Assembly: GCA_030592245.1 (NCBI GenBank)
Contig: JAUVJV010000002.1
Span: 1-25,282, forward strand
DNA from: Candidatus Eiseniibacteriota bacterium
GTDB taxonomy: Bacteria; Arandabacterota; Arandabacteria; Arandabacterales; Arandabacteraceae
Length of the DNA stretch: 25,282 nt
Direction of reading: 5' to 3'
Both the position numbers and the translations under genes were made by a program. This document shows positions 1-6,978 of the stretch, one piece after another. Position 1 is the first letter of the stretch. Each line of letters begins with the position of its first letter. The notes beneath the pieces were generated by a model. That model was not told where the DNA came from and searched no databases. It worked only from the letters and a program-made list of their open reading frames with translations.

Positions 1-24
1 CCGATTTGTGAATTCACAAATCGG
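1..24. repeat. 24-bp perfect palindrome, REP-like
   Basis: The first 24 bases are a perfect inverted repeat centred on GAATTC (left arm CCGATTTGTGAA, right arm its complement). It is followed at once by TACCTGACCCCG. A short CTGACC (28-33) / GGTCAG (65-70) pair lies just downstream. It looks like a dispersed REP-type element or the end of one, but whether it is repeated elsewhere cannot be seen here. It could instead be a terminator for a gene lying left of the window. Confidence 0.6.
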
Positions 25-50
25 TACCTGACCCCGCCGTGTTGAATTTG

Positions 51-83
51 TTGACCGGGGGGAAGGTCAGATAGTAGTATACT
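51..83 (+). promoter_or_regulatory. Candidate sigma70 promoter for the rubrerythrin-like gene
   Basis: TTGACC (51-56) is followed after 18 bases by TAGTAT (75-80). A better -10 match, TATACT (78-83), lies 21 bases from the -35, which is long. The ribosome binding site AGGAGG (93-98) sits shortly before the ATG at 105. This is an inference from consensus only. Confidence 0.4.
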
Positions 84-104
84 TAAGTCAAGAGGAGGCC
101 CACT

Positions 105-557
105 ATGGCGGCATCAACTATCGAAGAGATCATCAACTTCGCTATCGACAAAGAGCGGGAGGCCATTTCCTTTTATGAAGACTTGGCCGGGAAGGCTGAG
201 GACCCGGTGGTAAAGGACGCGGTTCTCTCGATGGCCGATGAAGAGAGAAAGCACGAAAGAATCCTACTGAATCTCACCCCCAAGAAACTCCAGTTCGCCA
301 GGCAGTCCACGGAGGAAGACCTGAAGCTCAGCGACTACCTTGTGGACATGACTTTTTCCAAGGACTCCAGTTACCAGGAGCTCCTCATCATCGCGATGAA
401 GCGAGAGGAAAAGTCCTACGCCTTTTACGCCGAGATCGAACAGCGCGCCGCTGATGACGCCTCCCGAAAGGTGTTTACCCTGCTCAAGGGAGAGGAGCTC
501 AAGCACAAGGCGCGTCTGGAAAAAGAATACGAGAAATATGTTCTGTGGGAGGATTGA
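105..557 (+). CDS. Rubrerythrin-like ferritin-fold diiron protein (no rubredoxin domain)
   Basis: A 150-residue cytoplasmic protein made of one four-helix ferritin-like domain. Both halves show the expected diiron ligands: EREAISFYEDL (about residues 17-27) with ADEERKH (44-50) in the first half, and REEKSYAFYAEI with GEELKH in the second. The Cys4 rubredoxin module of classical rubrerythrins is absent, so it resembles the short 'rubrerythrin family protein' group found in anaerobes. Probable role is peroxide detoxification or iron handling; the electron donor is unknown. AGGAGG precedes the ATG at good spacing, which supports this start. The barrel and DUF364 genes follow on the same strand and may share its transcript. 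Family assignment is firm; the exact substrate is inferred. Confidence 0.85.
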   Translation: MAASTIEEIINFAIDKEREAISFYEDLAGKAEDPVVKDAVLSMADEERKHERILLNLTPKKLQFARQSTEEDLKLSDYLVDMTFSKDSSYQELLIIAMKREEKSYAFYAEIEQRAADDASRKVFTLLKGEELKHKARLEKEYEKYVLWED

Positions 558-622
558 TCATCCCGCTCCCATACCCCTTGTGAGGGCCTGTGAGGAAGCC
601 AGCTGAGAGTTTCCATCGACCG

Positions 623-1282
623 ATGCACCGGCGATTCTGTGAGCTCGTGATCCTGAGAACAACCCTGCTCCCCCCGGCCCTGCTCCTGCTATCAGGCTTT
701 CTGCTGCATGGTCTCCTCTTGCCGGGAGTCGCTTCGGCTGACCGCATGATATCGGTGGACCTCGGCTATTTCGCAACCGACAGCGAGAGCTTCGGACAGG
801 GCTTCACCTACGGAGTCGGCGTTACCGAGGGCGAGGGCAAGTTCGGATTCGGACTTACCGCCACGAGGCTCTCCAACACCGCGCCCAAGGTGCTCTGGGG
901 AAGAGACCCGCAGGGCAAGCCCATCAAAGTGGAACTTGACGAGACGGTAAACGACTTCATGCTGACGATCCTCGGGACATATCATGTCAACAAGCCGGGC
1001 AAGGTCAATCACCTCATTTTGGGGGCAGGTCCCCAGGTCCACTTCCTGAATTCAGTCCTTGAGAATAGCAGCCTGAAGTGGAGCGCCAGGGATTACAGGC
1101 TGGGGCTCACCGGTTTCATCCGTTACTACAGACGAATCGAGATGTTCGGCAGGACTTCCCTGGCACTGAGCGCATCGCTGTCACATGTCATGTCGGTCGC
1201 ATCTCGAACGGACCAGTACGAGCCGCCTACCCACGGCTGGAACCTCTTCACCGTGACGATAGGCCTGGCCTTTCCCTTCTGA
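623..1282 (+). CDS. Outer-membrane beta-barrel protein, unknown function
   Basis: I recognise the architecture but no named family. From the ATG at 623 the protein (219 aa) opens with basic residues and a long Leu-rich hydrophobic core ending in a VASA cleavage site before DRM: a Sec signal peptide. The mature part has alternating polar/hydrophobic strands rich in Gly and aromatics (YGVGVT, FGFGLTATR, LGAGPQVHF, LALSASLSH). It ends in TIGLAFPF, with the C-terminal Phe typical of BAM-assembled barrels. The size suits an 8- to 10-strand barrel. An in-frame GTG at 590 would give 230 aa but a poor n-region, and neither start has a strong ribosome site. This is the best evidence in the window for an outer membrane. 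The next gene starts 6 bases after its stop. Confidence 0.7.
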   Translation: MHRRFCELVILRTTLLPPALLLLSGFLLHGLLLPGVASADRMISVDLGYFATDSESFGQGFTYGVGVTEGEGKFGFGLTATRLSNTAPKVLWGRDPQGKPIKVELDETVNDFMLTILGTYHVNKPGKVNHLILGAGPQVHFLNSVLENSSLKWSARDYRLGLTGFIRYYRRIEMFGRTSLALSASLSHVMSVASRTDQYEPPTHGWNLFTVTIGLAFPF

Positions 1283-1288
1283 GGTTAC

Positions 1289-2050
1289 ATGGCACTTATT
1301 GAGGATCTCATCGCCGCTGCTGGCGCTGCCGATACCCCGGTGCGTGAAATCGTTGCCGGGCCTGACTGGATCATGGTGACTGCCGGGGGCTCGGGTGTGG
1401 CCGCAAGGCCTCCTGCGGTGCCGGGGGACAGTGCAGGCCGTGGGACTCCGGACCTCCGGGAAGCATACCGTCACAGGCCGCTTGGCGACCTCCTGGACCT
1501 GGCTTCATCCCCCGACCGGCTCGAGGCGTCGCTGGGAATCGCGGCCCTCAACGCGGCTCTGGCCGGCAACCAGCCAAGGGGAAAGCCGCAGTCTTTCTCA
1601 ATCCCCAGGGCGGGAGGCAAGACGGTCGCGGTAATCGGCGAGTTCGCCTTCATTGAGGACTTAAAGCGCATCGCAGCCAGGGTCATCACTATCGATGCCG
1701 GTTCGGGCGACCCTGAGAGAGAGATCAGTCGGGATGAGCAGAATCCGGACGGGGTCCTTGCGGGAGCAGGCATCGCTGAGGCGGACATTGCCATAATCCG
1801 GGGGTCCACGCTGGCGGATGGTACGCTTGAGCCCTGGCTTGCCCGCACCCGCCATTGCTACACCGTGGTCTACGGTCCGTCCACACCGCTTTCACCTTTG
1901 CTCTTCGCCTACGGCGCGGACCAGCTGGTTGGCATCAGGGTAAACACAGATGATGTCACCGCCGACTGGATAAGGGAGGGACGGGATAATTTCCTGGCCT
2001 GCCCCGGAGTCAGGCCGGTGGTTCTCGGCCGTGATCAGCAGTCGAGGTAG
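1289..2050 (+). CDS. DUF4213/DUF364 family protein (putative heavy-metal chelation)
   Basis: A 253-aa cytoplasmic protein. The N-terminal ~95 residues resemble the DUF4213 enolase-N-like domain (REIVAGPDWIMV, then a segment rich in Ala and Leu). The C-terminal half matches the DUF364 Rossmann-like domain: GKTVAVIGEFAFIEDL, ADIAIIRGSTLADGTLE, then GPSTPLSPLLFAYGAD and LVGIRV. Family members are proposed to bind metals and often sit near metalloenzyme or cofactor genes, but no reaction is established. It begins 6 bases after the barrel gene, preceded by GAGG. Its last 16 bases overlap the 3' end of the convergent glnA. A link to nickel or iron supply for the neighbouring hydrogenase is only an inference from context. 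Confidence 0.75.
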   Translation: MALIEDLIAAAGAADTPVREIVAGPDWIMVTAGGSGVAARPPAVPGDSAGRGTPDLREAYRHRPLGDLLDLASSPDRLEASLGIAALNAALAGNQPRGKPQSFSIPRAGGKTVAVIGEFAFIEDLKRIAARVITIDAGSGDPEREISRDEQNPDGVLAGAGIAEADIAIIRGSTLADGTLEPWLARTRHCYTVVYGPSTPLSPLLFAYGADQLVGIRVNTDDVTADWIREGRDNFLACPGVRPVVLGRDQQSR

Positions 2051-3468
2051 AGCTCGATCTCGTAAGGATGCGGATGCCGCATGACCGGCCGGATCTCGCG
2101 CTCGTATTTCAGATCGATCCAGGTCTCGATCAGGTCCTCGGTGAAAACCCCACCTTTGAGCAGGAAATCGTTGTCGTTCCGGAGGGCCTCAAGCGCTTCC
2201 TCGAGTGAGAAGGGTACTGGCTCGATCTCCTTGGAACCCAGATCTGCCAGCCCGAAGATGTCCATATCATGGGGGCCAAAGCCCTCGTCCTCGGGGTCTA
2301 TCTTGCGCTCTATCCCATCTAAGCCCGCCATCAGCATGGCGGTGGTCGACAGGTAGCAGTTGGCCGAGGCATCGGATGGCCTGAACTCGATCCTGGCCCG
2401 GTCGGCGGAGCTTATGTCCTTGGGTATCCTGACTGCGGCGCTCCTGTTCCCGATCGCGAAGACGAAGCAGGTGGGCGCCTCAAACCCCGGAACCAGGCGC
2501 TTATAGGAGTTTGTGCTGGCACAGGCCAGGGCGAGAAGCGCCCTGCCGTGCTTCAAGACGCCGCCGATATAGTGCAGCGCCAACTTGCTCAGGTTGCCGT
2601 ATCCGCCCTTCTTGTAGAAGATGTTCTTTCTCTTCTTAATGAGGTGCTGATGGAAATGCATGCCGTTTCCGGGTTGCCCGAAGATGGGCTTGGGCAGGAA
2701 GGTCGCGCACAGGCCGTGGCGAGCCGCCACCGTCTTGATGAGGTACTTCCCCATCATTATATGATCGCCCGTTTTCTTAAGCGGGGCCGGCCGCACCTCG
2801 ATCTCACACTGCCCCGCCGAACCCCCCTCATGATGGGCATACTTGACCGCGATCCCGGCCATCTCCATTTCATGCACCATCTCCGAGCGCAATTCCACCA
2901 GCCGGTCGCACGGTGGAATGGCATGGTATCCGCCCTTTGGAGCTATGAAGGGGAAACTCTTGCTGTTGGTCTCGGGATCGATCCCACCCTCCAGGGACTT
3001 GACCGAGTAACCTGTGACGGCGGGCAGACCGTGTAATCGGATCTCATCGAAGACATTGAATTCGAGCTCGGGCATGAAGATCGCCTGGTCGGCTATGCCT
3101 GACTTCGCCAGATAGCGCTCGGCCCGCTCTGCCACCCTTCTCGGATCACGGGCGAACGGCTTCCCGGTGTCGGCTTCTATGCAGTCGCAGATGAAGCTGA
3201 CGGCCGACGTGGTGCCGACTTCCTCGGTGAAGAAGGCCTTGGGATCCGGTATCAGACCCAGGTCGCCGCTTTCGAGCCGGGTAAAGCCGGGAATGCTGGA
3301 ACCGTCAAAGTTCACGCCTTTGCTGAAGAACTCCGGCCCGAAATTAGAGGCGGGAAGTCCGACCTGGTGCCACCGGCCCAGCAGGTCAACGAACTTAAGA
3401 TAGACGTCCCGGGCGCCTGTTTTCTTGATGAAGCCAATCGCCTTGTTGATATCCGCCTTCTGTGCCAT
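2035..3468 (-). CDS. glnA: Type I glutamine synthetase
   Basis: Catalyses ATP-dependent formation of glutamine from glutamate and ammonium; cytoplasmic dodecamer in the family. From the ATG at 3468 the protein has 477 aa, a normal GS-I length. Seen in order: FDGSSIPGF latch (about 54-62), MPELEF metal site (132-137), GGYHAIPP, HHEGGSAGQCEIEVRP, GNGMHFHQHL, TNSYKRLVPGFEAP, NRSAAVRIP and a C-terminal HPYEIELYLD. AGGGGG (3480-3475) ends 6 bases before this ATG; another ATG at 3474 abuts it, so 3468 is preferred. The adenylylation loop (normally around NLYDLPPEE) is not recognisable and lacks the Tyr, as in the GSI-alpha type. The gene starts only 24 bases after phoA, apparently at the end of the hydrogenase transcript, and overlaps the convergent DUF364 gene. 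Confidence 0.95.
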   Translation of the reverse strand: MAQKADINKAIGFIKKTGARDVYLKFVDLLGRWHQVGLPASNFGPEFFSKGVNFDGSSIPGFTRLESGDLGLIPDPKAFFTEEVGTTSAVSFICDCIEADTGKPFARDPRRVAERAERYLAKSGIADQAIFMPELEFNVFDEIRLHGLPAVTGYSVKSLEGGIDPETNSKSFPFIAPKGGYHAIPPCDRLVELRSEMVHEMEMAGIAVKYAHHEGGSAGQCEIEVRPAPLKKTGDHIMMGKYLIKTVAARHGLCATFLPKPIFGQPGNGMHFHQHLIKKRKNIFYKKGGYGNLSKLALHYIGGVLKHGRALLALACASTNSYKRLVPGFEAPTCFVFAIGNRSAAVRIPKDISSADRARIEFRPSDASANCYLSTTAMLMAGLDGIERKIDPEDEGFGPHDMDIFGLADLGSKEIEPVPFSLEEALEALRNDNDFLLKGGVFTEDLIETWIDLKYEREIRPVMRHPHPYEIELYLDC

Positions 3469-3492
3469 ATTCATCCCCCTGGACAAGAAATA

Positions 3493-4713
3493 TCAGAAAC
3501 CAAGCAGCCATGCAAGCCTGGTGTGCAGCTCCGTATTGTGCTGGACTCCCTTGAAACGGTCGGCGCCCGGTCCGGCCGCGAAGACGGGAACCATCGTGGC
3601 CGTGTGATGGCCGGATACCCAGCGCAGAAACTCCGACTCACCTTCCTCGATCTCATCCAGGGCGCCATGGTGCGGGTAAGCATGACTCGTTCCGGTGATG
3701 GCCGGCCCGCCGCAGTCATGGTCGGCCGTCACCACGATCGTGAGAGTCGAATCCCGCTGCTGGTAAGCCATCGCAAGGCCGATCGCCTCATCGAACGCGA
3801 ACAGGTCGGCAAGCGCATCCTCGATGGAGTTCCCGTGGGCTGCATGATCTATGCGGCCGCCTTCGACGACGAGCATGAATCCGTCCGGGTCATCATCCAG
3901 GATATCCAGGGCCTTCATTGTCATCTCCGCCAGGGATGGTATCACCACCTCATCACGCTCCAGCTCGAAGGGCATGACCTCGCCCGCAAAGAGTCCGAGA
4001 AGAGACCCGCCACCGGCAGCCTTAAGCCTGGCGGCCGTGAAAACAACCTGGTAGCCCCGCTCTCTCGCAATCTCGACCAAGTCATTGCCGTCCCGCCGCT
4101 CTCCCTGGGGCGGGGGCTGAAAGAACATGCGGCCGCCACCCAGCACCACGTTCACGCCACTCTCCACGATCTGCCCGGCTATGTCCTCATGCTCGCCTCG
4201 ATAGAGAATATGAGCCATGAAGGACGCCGGGGTGGCATCGGTCACCGATGTTGTGGTCACCACGCCGACCGCTTTCCCTTCCCGGATCGCGTCCTCGAAG
4301 AGATTCCGTAAGACCCTGCCATCGGGCGCCATCCCCACCACACCGTTATTGGTCATGACGCCGGTGGCGATCGCCGTGCCGGACGCGGCCGAGTCGGTCA
4401 CCAGCTTATCCGCCGAATGAGTAGTCATCAGGCCTGTCGTGCCCTGATTCGCAAGCCTTATCATATTGAGCTCGGCGTCCAATTCCTTCTCGGCATAGAG
4501 GCCCGCTATGCTCGTGATCTGGACACCCATGCCGTCCCCGATAAAGAGAATGACACTGCGCGCCGGGGCGAGAGTCCCTGCGGATGCGCAGATGCCGCAG
4601 AAGGCAAGGGACAGCGCGATTGCAAACAGTAATGCTGCCCCAGCGACCCTAACACCGGAGGCGGCTTCCCGCGTCACCGAGACTGCGGCCCGCTTAAGGA
4701 GGTCCCGAATCAT
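3493..4713 (-). CDS. phoA: Alkaline phosphatase (PhoA superfamily), secreted
   Basis: A 406-aa phosphomonoesterase. A hydrophobic segment at about 22-46 ending ASAG is a signal peptide or anchor, placing the enzyme in the periplasm or outside. Active-site elements are intact: FIGDGMG (58-63, metal Asp), TDSAASGTAIATG with nucleophile Ser108, VTDATPASF, EGGRIDHAAH, TADHDCGG and a late HHTATMVPVFAAGPGA. The ATG at 4713 overlaps the stop of the maturation protease by ATGA, so translation is probably coupled to the hydrogenase operon. A phosphatase here is unexpected: its usual partners are phosphate transport or Pho-regulon genes, and none is visible. The function call is secure; why it belongs in this transcript is unknown. 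Confidence 0.92.
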   Translation of the reverse strand: MIRDLLKRAAVSVTREAASGVRVAGAALLFAIALSLAFCGICASAGTLAPARSVILFIGDGMGVQITSIAGLYAEKELDAELNMIRLANQGTTGLMTTHSADKLVTDSAASGTAIATGVMTNNGVVGMAPDGRVLRNLFEDAIREGKAVGVVTTTSVTDATPASFMAHILYRGEHEDIAGQIVESGVNVVLGGGRMFFQPPPQGERRDGNDLVEIARERGYQVVFTAARLKAAGGGSLLGLFAGEVMPFELERDEVVIPSLAEMTMKALDILDDDPDGFMLVVEGGRIDHAAHGNSIEDALADLFAFDEAIGLAMAYQQRDSTLTIVVTADHDCGGPAITGTSHAYPHHGALDEIEEGESEFLRWVSGHHTATMVPVFAAGPGADRFKGVQHNTELHTRLAWLLGF

Positions 4714-5180
4714 GCTGGATCCCTCGTGAGTTCGTTTATGGTATCCGCGATCCGGCGGCCCGCTTTTTCAATCTCCGGGCTCAGGTTCTCTCCTACCTCG
4801 GACTGCTTCGGCTGAATCGCCAGAAAGTAGGTCTTCGCGCCACTCTCCTCCTCGATGAAACTGGCGAAGATCGTGAGGATCGCGTCATGCGTCGAGAAGC
4901 CGCCGCCCTCTATCGAGTCCTTGTCGATCATCCTGATCTCACCAGGCTCGCCGTTGAAGTGGGCGGCATCAATGATCACGACCTTCTCAGGTGAAGAGCC
5001 GGCAATCACCCCGAGGAAATTCTCAGGGGTCTCGCCGCAGTCAACAACCTTCACGCGCTCGGGGGGGGCAAGGAGCCTGGCGATGAAGGGGCCGATGCCA
5101 TCGTCGCCGCGCATCTCATTGCCTACACAGGCTATCACCACGCGGCCGGAGAGCATGTCGGTCAAGAGACTCTTATCCAT
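4710..5180 (-). CDS. hycI: HycI-type [NiFe] hydrogenase maturation endopeptidase
   Basis: Peptidase family M52. It removes the C-terminal tail of the hydrogenase large subunit after Ni-Fe(CN)2CO insertion. From the ATG at 5180 (GGAG upstream) it has 156 aa, the normal length; longer frames starting at 5420 run back into noncoding sequence. Motifs: CVGNEMRGDDGIGP (about 18-31), CGETPENF (48-55), IIDAAHFNGEPGEIR (69-83) and FSTHDAI (95-101). The expected nickel-sensing ligands are Asp26/27, Asp71 and His98, all present. The client is very likely the large subunit encoded at 11691-12914, which still carries a tail after its DPCYCCTER motif. The gene follows the NuoI-like gene after about 56 bases and overlaps phoA by 4. 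Confidence 0.9.
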   Translation of the reverse strand: MDKSLLTDMLSGRVVIACVGNEMRGDDGIGPFIARLLAPPERVKVVDCGETPENFLGVIAGSSPEKVVIIDAAHFNGEPGEIRMIDKDSIEGGGFSTHDAILTIFASFIEEESGAKTYFLAIQPKQSEVGENLSPEIEKAGRRIADTINELTRDPA

Positions 5181-5236
5181 AGCAAATCTCCACAGCGAAA
5201 AAGGGTGAATGTCGACCGTTGTTCCCGGAGAGGGCA

Positions 5237-5848
5237 CTATGCCGTCAGCTGCACCTTGCGCCTGCACTTGGCGCACAGCATTCTCATGACGTCGTGTCTG
5301 CCCGGATCCAGTTCCTGATCCCGGGGCGGGATCTCCTCCATGACCTTGGCATCCCTGAGCGCCGAGAGTATCAGTGTAGGATTCGAGTATGCAAGCGGGC
5401 CCAGCTTTTCGGTCACCCATCTTATATGGTCAGCGGTGCCGATTACGTCACCGCATACTTCGCAGAGCACCAGCTCCTTTTCGATCTGGGTCTTGGCAAG
5501 GCTCCTGTCGAAATAGACCAGGTGATCATACTCATTGCTAAGCTTGATACCCTTCTCGGTGATGCAGTTAGCCTCACACTGGCCGCACTGGATACACTTG
5601 TCATAGTAGAGAGTGATGGTCCGCTTCTTGTTCTCCTTATCGTCCGTGACGGTGATGTCCTTTGCAGGGCAGACCTCGGCACACCCTCCACAGCCCACAC
5701 ACTCCTCCTCATCATACTTGGGCTTTCCCCGGTACCGTGGATGAGCTTCAGAAGGCTTGGCGGGAAACGGTAAAGTGTAGGGCCCGGTGAACAGCGCCGT
5801 GAACGCTTCCTTGAGGACCCTTCCCTGAAGTAGACATATTAACTTCAT
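5237..5848 (-). CDS. mbhN: NuoI/HyfH-like 2[4Fe-4S] ferredoxin subunit (MbhN-like)
   Basis: A 203-aa peripheral electron-carrying subunit of the hydrogenase. Two clusters are seen: CVGCGGCAEVCP (50-61; Cys50, 53, 56, 60) and CIQCGQCEANC (85-95; Cys85, 88, 91, 95). These would relay electrons to the NuoB-like proximal cluster. A C-terminal extension carries CEVC (129-132) and CAKC (near 193), a possible zinc or rubredoxin-like knuckle as in HyfH/HycF relatives. It is encoded after the antiporter genes rather than beside the other hydrogenase subunits, as in mbh operons where the N subunit is last. The ATG overlaps the MnhG stop by ATGA. Confidence 0.88.
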   Translation of the reverse strand: MKLICLLQGRVLKEAFTALFTGPYTLPFPAKPSEAHPRYRGKPKYDEEECVGCGGCAEVCPAKDITVTDDKENKKRTITLYYDKCIQCGQCEANCITEKGIKLSNEYDHLVYFDRSLAKTQIEKELVLCEVCGDVIGTADHIRWVTEKLGPLAYSNPTLILSALRDAKVMEEIPPRDQELDPGRHDVMRMLCAKCRRKVQLTA

Positions 5849-6207
5849 CTTGCCTCCCCACGCTGCGACTTGATCTCCTCCGCCCGTTCCTTGAACTTAT
5901 CGACGACGCTCTTCTCCCAGAGCTTCACTCCCGAAAGATATGCTCCCCGTGCGAGGGCGTGAGCTCCGGTAGGTGATGTGATCAGCACAAATACCGCGCA
6001 GAGTCCAGCCTTTATCGATATGGCCGGGTCCGCCGTAACAATTGCCGTACCGGCCAGGATGAAGATCGTTCCAAGAGTCACACACTTGGTGGCCGCCTGC
6101 AGTCTGTTATAGATATTGGGGAGCCTGACCAGCCCCATGCAACCGAAGAAATCGAAGATCGCCCCGACAGTGATGAAGATGTACCCGACAATCATATTGC
6201 TACTCAT
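5845..6207 (-). CDS. mbhC: Mrp/MnhG-like cation antiporter subunit (MbhC-like)
   Basis: A small membrane protein of 120 aa from the ATG at 6207, which is preceded by GGGAGG; an upstream in-frame start at 6243 lacks this. It has three hydrophobic helices with the MnhG/PhaG signature: FFGCMGLVRLPNIYNRLQAATK (second-helix loop), LGTIFILAGTA and ITSPTGAHALARGAY. A charged C-terminal tail faces the cytoplasm. It belongs to the Mrp-like Na+/H+ module that is fused by operon structure to the hydrogenase. Its start overlaps the 3' end of the MnhF-like gene by 8 bases. Confidence 0.88.
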   Translation of the reverse strand: MSSNMIVGYIFITVGAIFDFFGCMGLVRLPNIYNRLQAATKCVTLGTIFILAGTAIVTADPAISIKAGLCAVFVLITSPTGAHALARGAYLSGVKLWEKSVVDKFKERAEEIKSQRGEAR

Positions 6208-6463
6208 CGAACCGCCTCCCCTCAAGGTGCTTCGAGAGGGCAAGTGTGCCTATGAAGCTAACCAGCGCCCATGCAATAGCCAGATTGATATAGAAGTCCT
6301 TCCGCATCACGACCGCGGACAGGCAAACGAAGCCGACCACCACGGTACCGAAGATATCGATGGCAACGCTCCTGTCAGGTGCGGTCGGCCCGTGACCGAT
6401 CCTGTAGAGGCACATGAAACAGGAGGCCGCAAGAAGGCCCGCTATGAAGTAGATGAACATCAT
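6200..6463 (-). CDS. mbhB: Mrp/MnhF-like cation antiporter subunit (MbhB-like)
   Basis: An 87-aa protein with three predicted membrane helices. The MrpF signature is clear: YRIGHGPTAPDRSVAID after the first helix, then VGFVCLSAVV and INLAIAWALVSFIGTLALSK. The conserved Asp of the APDR motif is present. The gene is translationally coupled to mnhE upstream by an ATGA overlap (6460-6463) and overlaps mnhG downstream by 8 bases. Confidence 0.88.
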   Translation of the reverse strand: MMFIYFIAGLLAASCFMCLYRIGHGPTAPDRSVAIDIFGTVVVGFVCLSAVVMRKDFYINLAIAWALVSFIGTLALSKHLEGRRFDE

Positions 6464-6966
6464 TCAAATATCCTCCTTAGCATTCCTTCAAACTTGGAGA
6501 CAATCTTTTTCGTCGCTCCCTCGACATCTTCAGCCTGCACATTGATCCAGTGAACGTATAGGTACTCATCGACGATATCCACCGTGAGGGTACCCGGCGT
6601 GAGCGTGATGGAGTTGGCCAGCATGGTCCGGCCTGCCGGATTCTTAAGCGTGGTCTTCACCTTGACGATGCCGGGATGGATCGGCATGTCGGGATGGACC
6701 ACCCTGTATACCACGTCCAGGTTGGCGATCACGACGTACCAGAGAACCATGGGAACATATACGAGGAGCCAGAATATCCGCGAGAAGACCCTCGAGAGCG
6801 GCAGTTCCCTCGCGATCTTGTCCCCGAAGAGAAGCCCCACCAATATCGCGACTACTACACCCGCGATCACACTCTGCAGGCCCAGCTTGCCGGTAACAGG
6901 ATCAAATGGCCATACCAGCAAAAACCAGATCACGAAAGAGAAAATCATCAGCGTTATCTTTCTCAC
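6460..6966 (-). CDS. mbhA: Mrp/MnhE-like cation antiporter subunit (MbhA-like)
   Basis: 168 aa. Two hydrophobic N-terminal hairpins (residues about 4-20 and 30-46) and a third region near 62-82 (IFWLLVYVPMVLWYVVIANL) are followed by the soluble MnhE domain. That domain shows TLKNPAGRTMLANSITLTPGT, the diagnostic stretch, then TVDIVDEYLYVHWINV. It is a structural subunit of the Mrp-like ion-translocating module. It starts 12 bases after the MrpD-like gene and overlaps the MnhF gene by 4 bases. Confidence 0.9.
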   Translation of the reverse strand: MRKITLMIFSFVIWFLLVWPFDPVTGKLGLQSVIAGVVVAILVGLLFGDKIARELPLSRVFSRIFWLLVYVPMVLWYVVIANLDVVYRVVHPDMPIHPGIVKVKTTLKNPAGRTMLANSITLTPGTLTVDIVDEYLYVHWINVQAEDVEGATKKIVSKFEGMLRRIFE

Positions 6967-6978
6967 GCAATCTCCCCC

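Noticed and set aside
3367..4311. 314-codon plus-strand open frame
   Set aside because: It is antisense to glnA and phoA, whose protein motifs are unmistakable; it has no ribosome site or family resemblance.
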